Source: a bacterium (GTDB lineage: Bacteria > Bacillota > Clostridia > Christensenellales > CAG-138). From it: a stretch of 7,793 bases of DNA. Below are positions 5,572-7,793 of the stretch, piece after piece. The DNA is taken from NCBI GenBank assembly GCA_029218485.1, contig JAQXRK010000126.1, forward strand, positions 1-7,793, given 5' to 3'. Position numbers and translations under genes: made by a program. The notes under the pieces are model-generated. The model was given only the letters and a program-made list of their open reading frames with translations, made no database searches and was not told the DNA's origin. Each line of letters starts with the position of its first letter. The first letter of the stretch is position 1.

Positions 5572-5592
5572 CTGTATTTACCTTATATACAG
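5572..5592. promoter_or_regulatory. 21-bp near-palindrome over the amidohydrolase promoter start, candidate operator
   Basis: CTGTATTTA (5572-5580) and TATATACAG (5584-5592) are inverted arms matching at 8 of 9 positions around CCT. The site covers the predicted transcription start and touches the -10 (5596-5591) of the leftward promoter. A protein bound here would block transcription. The neighbouring IclR-family regulator is the obvious candidate, though no family consensus proves it. Confidence 0.55.
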
Positions 5593-5620
5593 TATAGCAA
5601 AGCGTCTTTTGCGGGCGCAA
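5591..5620 (-). promoter_or_regulatory. Promoter of the amidohydrolase gene
   Basis: On the minus strand TATACT (5596-5591) is preceded by TGc, an extended -10. The -35 at the proper distance is weak (TTGCGC, 5620-5615, 18-base spacer). A weak -35 with an extended -10 and flanking repeats fits a promoter that depends on a regulator. Start near 5584 gives a leader of about 110 bases. Confidence 0.6.
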
Positions 5621-5630
5621 TGGGCGGCGT

Positions 5631-5685
5631 TCCGCATGGTGGGAAAGTCAGTCCGCATGATGGAAAAGATGTTTTGCCATTCGGA
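5631..5685. repeat. Two 17-bp direct repeats plus an inverted half site between divergent promoters
   Basis: TCCGCATGGTGGGAAAG (5631-5647) and TCCGCATGATGGAAAAG (5652-5668) match at 15 of 17 positions and are offset by 21 bp, two helical turns. CCATTCGGA (5677-5685) is the same core inverted, with 8 of 9 matches to TCCGCATGG. They lie just upstream of the -35 of the amidohydrolase promoter, where an activator would sit, and also upstream of the sigma-G promoter. TCCGCAT occurs elsewhere in this GC-rich DNA, so the core alone is not specific. Confidence 0.5.
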
Positions 5686-5705
5686 ACGCGGCGATGGAGC
5701 GCTTC

Positions 5706-5735
5706 GTATGAATCGGAAAACAATTTCGCATACTA
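5706..5735 (+). promoter_or_regulatory. Sigma-G-type promoter of the spoVA operon
   Basis: GTATG (5706-5710), an 18-base spacer and CATACTA (5729-5735) match the forespore sigma-G pattern known from Bacillus (G-N-A-T-R, 17-18 bases, C-A-T-N-N-T-A). No sigma-A promoter of similar quality is seen before the operon. spoVA operons are known sigma-G targets, so motif and gene content agree. Predicted start is near 5742. Confidence 0.72.
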
Positions 5736-5766
5736 AACGCAGAATGAAAAACGATGGAGAGGCTGT

Positions 5767-5913
5767 ATGGCAAAACGGATGATACTCTGGTGCGTTGGCG
5801 CCGCGGTGCTGCTGCTTGCGGCGGCGCTGGTGATCTTTTTGCTCACGCGCGATCCGGGCGTCACGGGAAACGGCGTGCGCTTCATAGCCGAGGGGGTTCA
5901 ATATGTCCGCTGA
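5767..5913 (+). CDS. Hypothetical 48-residue single-pass membrane protein leading the spoVA operon
   Basis: I do not recognise this small protein. After a short basic start (MAKRM) it has one hydrophobic segment (about residues 6-27, ending AAALVIFLL), then a polar tail of about 20 residues (TRDPGVTGNGVRFIAEGVQY and VR). This is the plan of a small membrane-anchored or poorly cleaved signal-bearing protein. GGAGAGG (5756-5762) gives a good ribosome site for ATG 5767. It is the first gene after the sigma-G promoter, so it should be made in the forespore with the DPA channel proteins, where it could act in the inner membrane. The next small ORF starts 11 bases before its end. It could be a previously unassigned small SpoVA-associated protein or simply a poorly conserved leader gene. 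Confidence 0.6.
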   Translation: MAKRMILWCVGAAVLLLAAALVIFLLTRDPGVTGNGVRFIAEGVQYVR

Positions 5914-6034
5914 AAACCGGATTCGCCGTCCGGGCAGCACGCTGCATGGCGGCGGAGCGGCCGATGTTCCGGCCGACCGTGAGACGCGGTTTGCCGGCTA
6001 TGACGCCGCGCGCGAGACGCGGGAGAAGGGGTGA
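5903..6034 (+). CDS. Possible 43-residue small ORF upstream of spoVAC
   Basis: An ATG at 5903 is preceded at good distance by GAGGGGG (5889-5895) and overlaps the previous ORF by 11 bases. The product is hydrophilic, rich in Arg, Ala, Gly and Glu (for example DRETRFAGYDAARETREKG), with no membrane segment and no known motif. It lies within the predicted spoVA transcript. The strong ribosome site and overlap support translation. The low-complexity composition, typical of chance frames in GC-rich DNA, argues against a conserved function. The 84 bases between its stop and spoVAC hold no convincing gene. Confidence 0.4.
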   Translation: MSAENRIRRPGSTLHGGGAADVPADRETRFAGYDAARETREKG

Positions 6035-6118
6035 GCGGAGGCCGGGACAATCTGCGCGGAAAAACCATGAAACGGGCCTGTACGCTGCCCAATGCTGTGG
6101 AAGAAAGGGAAACGATCT

Positions 6119-6562
6119 ATGGAACATTTTGACGCAAAGGCCTATCAAAAGCGGGTCAACGAGCGCATGCCGAAGAGCAAAACGCTGCTGTATTGCTTTC
6201 GCGCGTTTTGGACGGGCGGTCTGATCTGCTGCATTGGACAGGCCATTGGCGACATCCTGCGAAACTTGTTTGTGCTCACAACGGAGCAGATCGCATCGTG
6301 GACGGCGATCATCCTGGTGTTCCTCGGCGCGCTGCTCACGGGGATCGGCGTGTACGACCGCATCGGCGCGTATGCGGGGGCCGGCTCGGTCGTACCGATC
6401 ACCGGGTTTTCCAACTCGGTCGTCGCGCCTGCGATTGAGTTCAAGCAGGAGGGCTACGTAATGGGCGTGGGGGCGAAGCTGTTCTCGCTCGCCGGTCCGG
6501 TGCTCGTGTACGGAACCTGTACTTCGATTCTGGTGGGGCTGCTGTCCCTGCTGTTTCCATGA
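6119..6562 (+). CDS. spoVAC: Stage V sporulation protein AC (DPA channel membrane subunit)
   Basis: SpoVAC is an inner-membrane subunit of the SpoVA channel that moves Ca-dipicolinate into the forespore and out during germination; in Bacillus subtilis it has been described as a mechanosensitive channel. The 147-residue product has the usual size. It shows a polar N-terminus (MEHFDAKAYQKRVNERMPKS), then hydrophobic segments at about 26-43 (FRAFWTGGLICCIGQAIG), 61-80 (WTAIILVFLGALLTGIGVYD) and 119-145, with the family stretch GAGSVVPITGFSNSVVAPAI (87-106) before the last one. AAAGGGA (6104-6110) precedes the ATG at 6119; an upstream in-frame ATG at 6092 lacks support. The stop overlaps the ribosome site of spoVAD, indicating coupling. 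Expression in the forespore from the sigma-G promoter is expected. Confidence 0.95.
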   Translation: MEHFDAKAYQKRVNERMPKSKTLLYCFRAFWTGGLICCIGQAIGDILRNLFVLTTEQIASWTAIILVFLGALLTGIGVYDRIGAYAGAGSVVPITGFSNSVVAPAIEFKQEGYVMGVGAKLFSLAGPVLVYGTCTSILVGLLSLLFP

Positions 6563-6573
6563 GGAGGATGAAC

Positions 6574-7605
6574 ATGACGAACAATCGACGGGGAAAGCGC
6601 ACGCTGCTGTTCCCCTCCGCACCGTATATCCGTGCAAGCGCATCCATCGTCAGCCGCATGGAGGGGGAGGGGCCGCTTGGCGACCGCTTCGACGTTGTGC
6701 TGGACGACGATACCTGGGGACAGGAGAGCTTTGAAAAGGCCGAGTGCCGCATGTTCGAGGAAGCGGTGCGGCTGGCGCTGGACAAGTGCGGCATGCAGCC
6801 GCAGCAGCTCGGGTGTCTGCTCGGCGGCGACCTGCTCAACCAGATTGTAACGGCCAATTACGCGGCGCGCTCGCTGGAAACGCCGTTCCTCGGGCTCTAC
6901 GGAGCATGCTCCACGATGGCCGAATCCCTGCTGGTCGGGAGCGTGCTGGTGGATGGCGGGTATGCGGAGAGCGTCGCCTGCGTTGCAACGAGCCATTTCT
7001 CCTCGGCGGAGCGGCAGTATCGCTATCCGCTAGAAATGGGCACAACCTCGCCGGAGACGGCGCAGCGCACGGTCACGGGAGCGGGCTGCGTGCTGGTTGC
7101 CGGCGGCGACGATGAGGCTGCCGTGTTCCACCGCATTCGCACGCGGGCGGCAACCATCGGACGGGTGGTGGACCTCGGCATCACGGACGCAAACAACATG
7201 GGCGCCGCGATGGCCCCGGCGGCCTGCGATACGATCATCACGCACCTCAAGGATCTGGGGCGAACGGTGGACGACTATGACCTCATCATCACGGGCGACC
7301 TCGGCCGCTTTGGCAGCGAGATGCTGTTCACGCTCTGCCGGGAGCGCGGCGTGGATCTGTCGGGACGGCACCTCGATTGCGGCAACATGATCTTCCATCC
7401 CGAGCAGAACGTGCAGTGCGGCGGCAGCGGCTGCGGCTGCAGCGCGGTTACGCTCTCGGCCATGCTGCTCGACCAGATCGAGCGAGGCGGCTGCCGCAGG
7501 ATGCTGTTTCTGGCGACGGGCGCGCTGCTCTCTCCGACGGTCACGCTGCAGGGAGAGAGCATTCCCGGCATCGCCCATGCGGTGGTCTTGGAGCAGGAGG
7601 GATGA
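6574..7605 (+). CDS. spoVAD: Stage V sporulation protein AD (DPA-binding SpoVA subunit)
   Basis: SpoVAD is the soluble, membrane-associated SpoVA protein that binds dipicolinic acid; it has a thiolase-like fold but is not known as an enzyme. The 343-residue product is of normal length. Recognisable parts are KRTLLFPSAPYIRASASIVS at the N-terminus, LLGGDLLNQIVTANYAARSL (82-101), the thiolase-like nucleophile region LYGACSTMAES (108-118), ATSHFSSAERQYRYPLEMG (138-156), DLGITDANNMGAAMAPAACD (200-219), ITGDLGRFGSEM (239-250) and the Gly/Cys-rich GGSGCGCSA (283-291). GAGGAGG (6561-6567) lies 6 bases before ATG 6574; ATGs at 6559 and 6568 overlap or touch this site and are rejected. It follows spoVAC closely and precedes spoVAE by only 2 bases. 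Confidence 0.97.
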   Translation: MTNNRRGKRTLLFPSAPYIRASASIVSRMEGEGPLGDRFDVVLDDDTWGQESFEKAECRMFEEAVRLALDKCGMQPQQLGCLLGGDLLNQIVTANYAARSLETPFLGLYGACSTMAESLLVGSVLVDGGYAESVACVATSHFSSAERQYRYPLEMGTTSPETAQRTVTGAGCVLVAGGDDEAAVFHRIRTRAATIGRVVDLGITDANNMGAAMAPAACDTIITHLKDLGRTVDDYDLIITGDLGRFGSEMLFTLCRERGVDLSGRHLDCGNMIFHPEQNVQCGGSGCGCSAVTLSAMLLDQIERGGCRRMLFLATGALLSPTVTLQGESIPGIAHAVVLEQEG

Positions 7606-7607
7606 CG

Positions 7608-7793
7608 ATGGATTGGATGATGTACCTGAAGGTGTTCGTGGTGGGCGGACTGATCTGCGTGGTCGGCCAGCTCCTGATCAGCCTCACGCGGCTGACGCCG
7701 GCCAAAATCCTGGTGCTGTTTGTGACGGTCGGCGTCATCCTCGGCGCGTTGGGCGTCTATCAGCCGCTCGTCGAGTTTGCGGGAGCGGGCGCA
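7608..7793 (+). CDS. spoVAE: Stage V sporulation protein AE (SpoVAEb type), partial
   Basis: The first 62 codons are present; the gene runs off the right edge. The protein is a small membrane subunit of the SpoVA channel and a paralogue of SpoVAC: FVVGGLICVVGQLL (9-22) parallels FWTGGLICCIGQAI of SpoVAC, and GVYQPLVEFAGAG (49-61) parallels GVYDRIGAYAGAG. Two hydrophobic segments are visible (about 7-26 and 33-51). AGGAGGG (7595-7601) lies 6 bases before ATG 7608; the in-frame ATG at 7602 abuts that site and is unlikely. Its position after spoVAD completes the minimal clostridial order AC-AD-AE. Confidence 0.95.
   Translation, partial: MDWMMYLKVFVVGGLICVVGQLLISLTRLTPAKILVLFVTVGVILGALGVYQPLVEFAGAGA

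Noticed and set aside
6031..6132. 33-codon frame starting GTG and overlapping the spoVAC start
   Set aside because: The GTG abuts the only G-rich site with no spacing, and the internal ATG at 6067 has no ribosome site.
5754..6224. 156-codon plus-strand frame overlapping spoVAC
   Set aside because: Arg/Ala/Gly-rich shadow frame that runs into spoVAC out of frame.
5882..6643. 253-codon minus-strand frame
   Set aside because: Antisense to the two small ORFs and spoVAC; no features of a real protein.
1..7793. CRISPR array, tRNA or rRNA genes, complete insertion sequence
   Set aside because: No regularly spaced repeats, no cloverleaf-like segment and no transposase frame could be seen on either strand.

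Overview
The window looks like chromosomal DNA of an anaerobic, spore-forming Firmicute (class Clostridia). The reasons are Shine-Dalgarno sites of the AGGAGG type before almost every gene, TTGACA/TATAAT promoters, Firmicute-like ribosomal proteins L13 and S9, and a spoVAC-spoVAD-spoVAE operon, which is confined to endospore formers. No species can be named from this sequence.

Left part (1 to about 1797): an AT-richer block with the look of a mobile-element segment. Two small genes read leftward (a partial helix-turn-helix protein and a 93-residue protein, joined by a TAATG overlap). Two genes read rightward (an 81-residue helical protein and a 198-residue protein with a winged-helix-like segment). 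The two pairs diverge from a 500-base intergenic region holding a (AT)13 promoter tract, short TGAAATT repeats, an orphan terminator and a strong extended -10 promoter. No integrase, relaxase or attachment site is visible, so 'mobile' is an inference from gene types and composition.

Junction (1755-2190): the next gene of that rightward operon runs, within one open frame, into the remains of a diaminopimelate epimerase gene (dapF). The remnant has at least two one-base deletions, a substituted active-site motif and no second half. A near-perfect 15-bp hairpin terminator separates it from the converging ribosomal operon.

Middle (2257-5473, all leftward): rplM-rpsI with its own promoter and leader; an IclR-family regulator with its own promoter; and a cytosine-deaminase-like amidohydrolase in which the expected catalytic Glu is Gln. 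Between the last two lies a short C-terminal tail that looks like the remains of a deleted permease. Together they suggest a regulated nucleobase or heterocycle uptake and hydrolysis locus that has lost its transporter.

Right part (5474-7793, rightward): a compact divergent control region (a 21-bp near-palindrome over the amidohydrolase promoter, two 17-bp direct repeats spaced 21 bp, and a good sigma-G promoter) leads into two small ORFs and then spoVAC, spoVAD and the start of spoVAE. These encode the channel for dipicolinic acid (DPA) in the developing spore. No wholly new system is evident. The most interesting points are the dapF-element fusion, the Gln-for-Glu amidohydrolase with its lost transporter, the divergent control region, and the unassigned small ORFs leading the spoVA operon.
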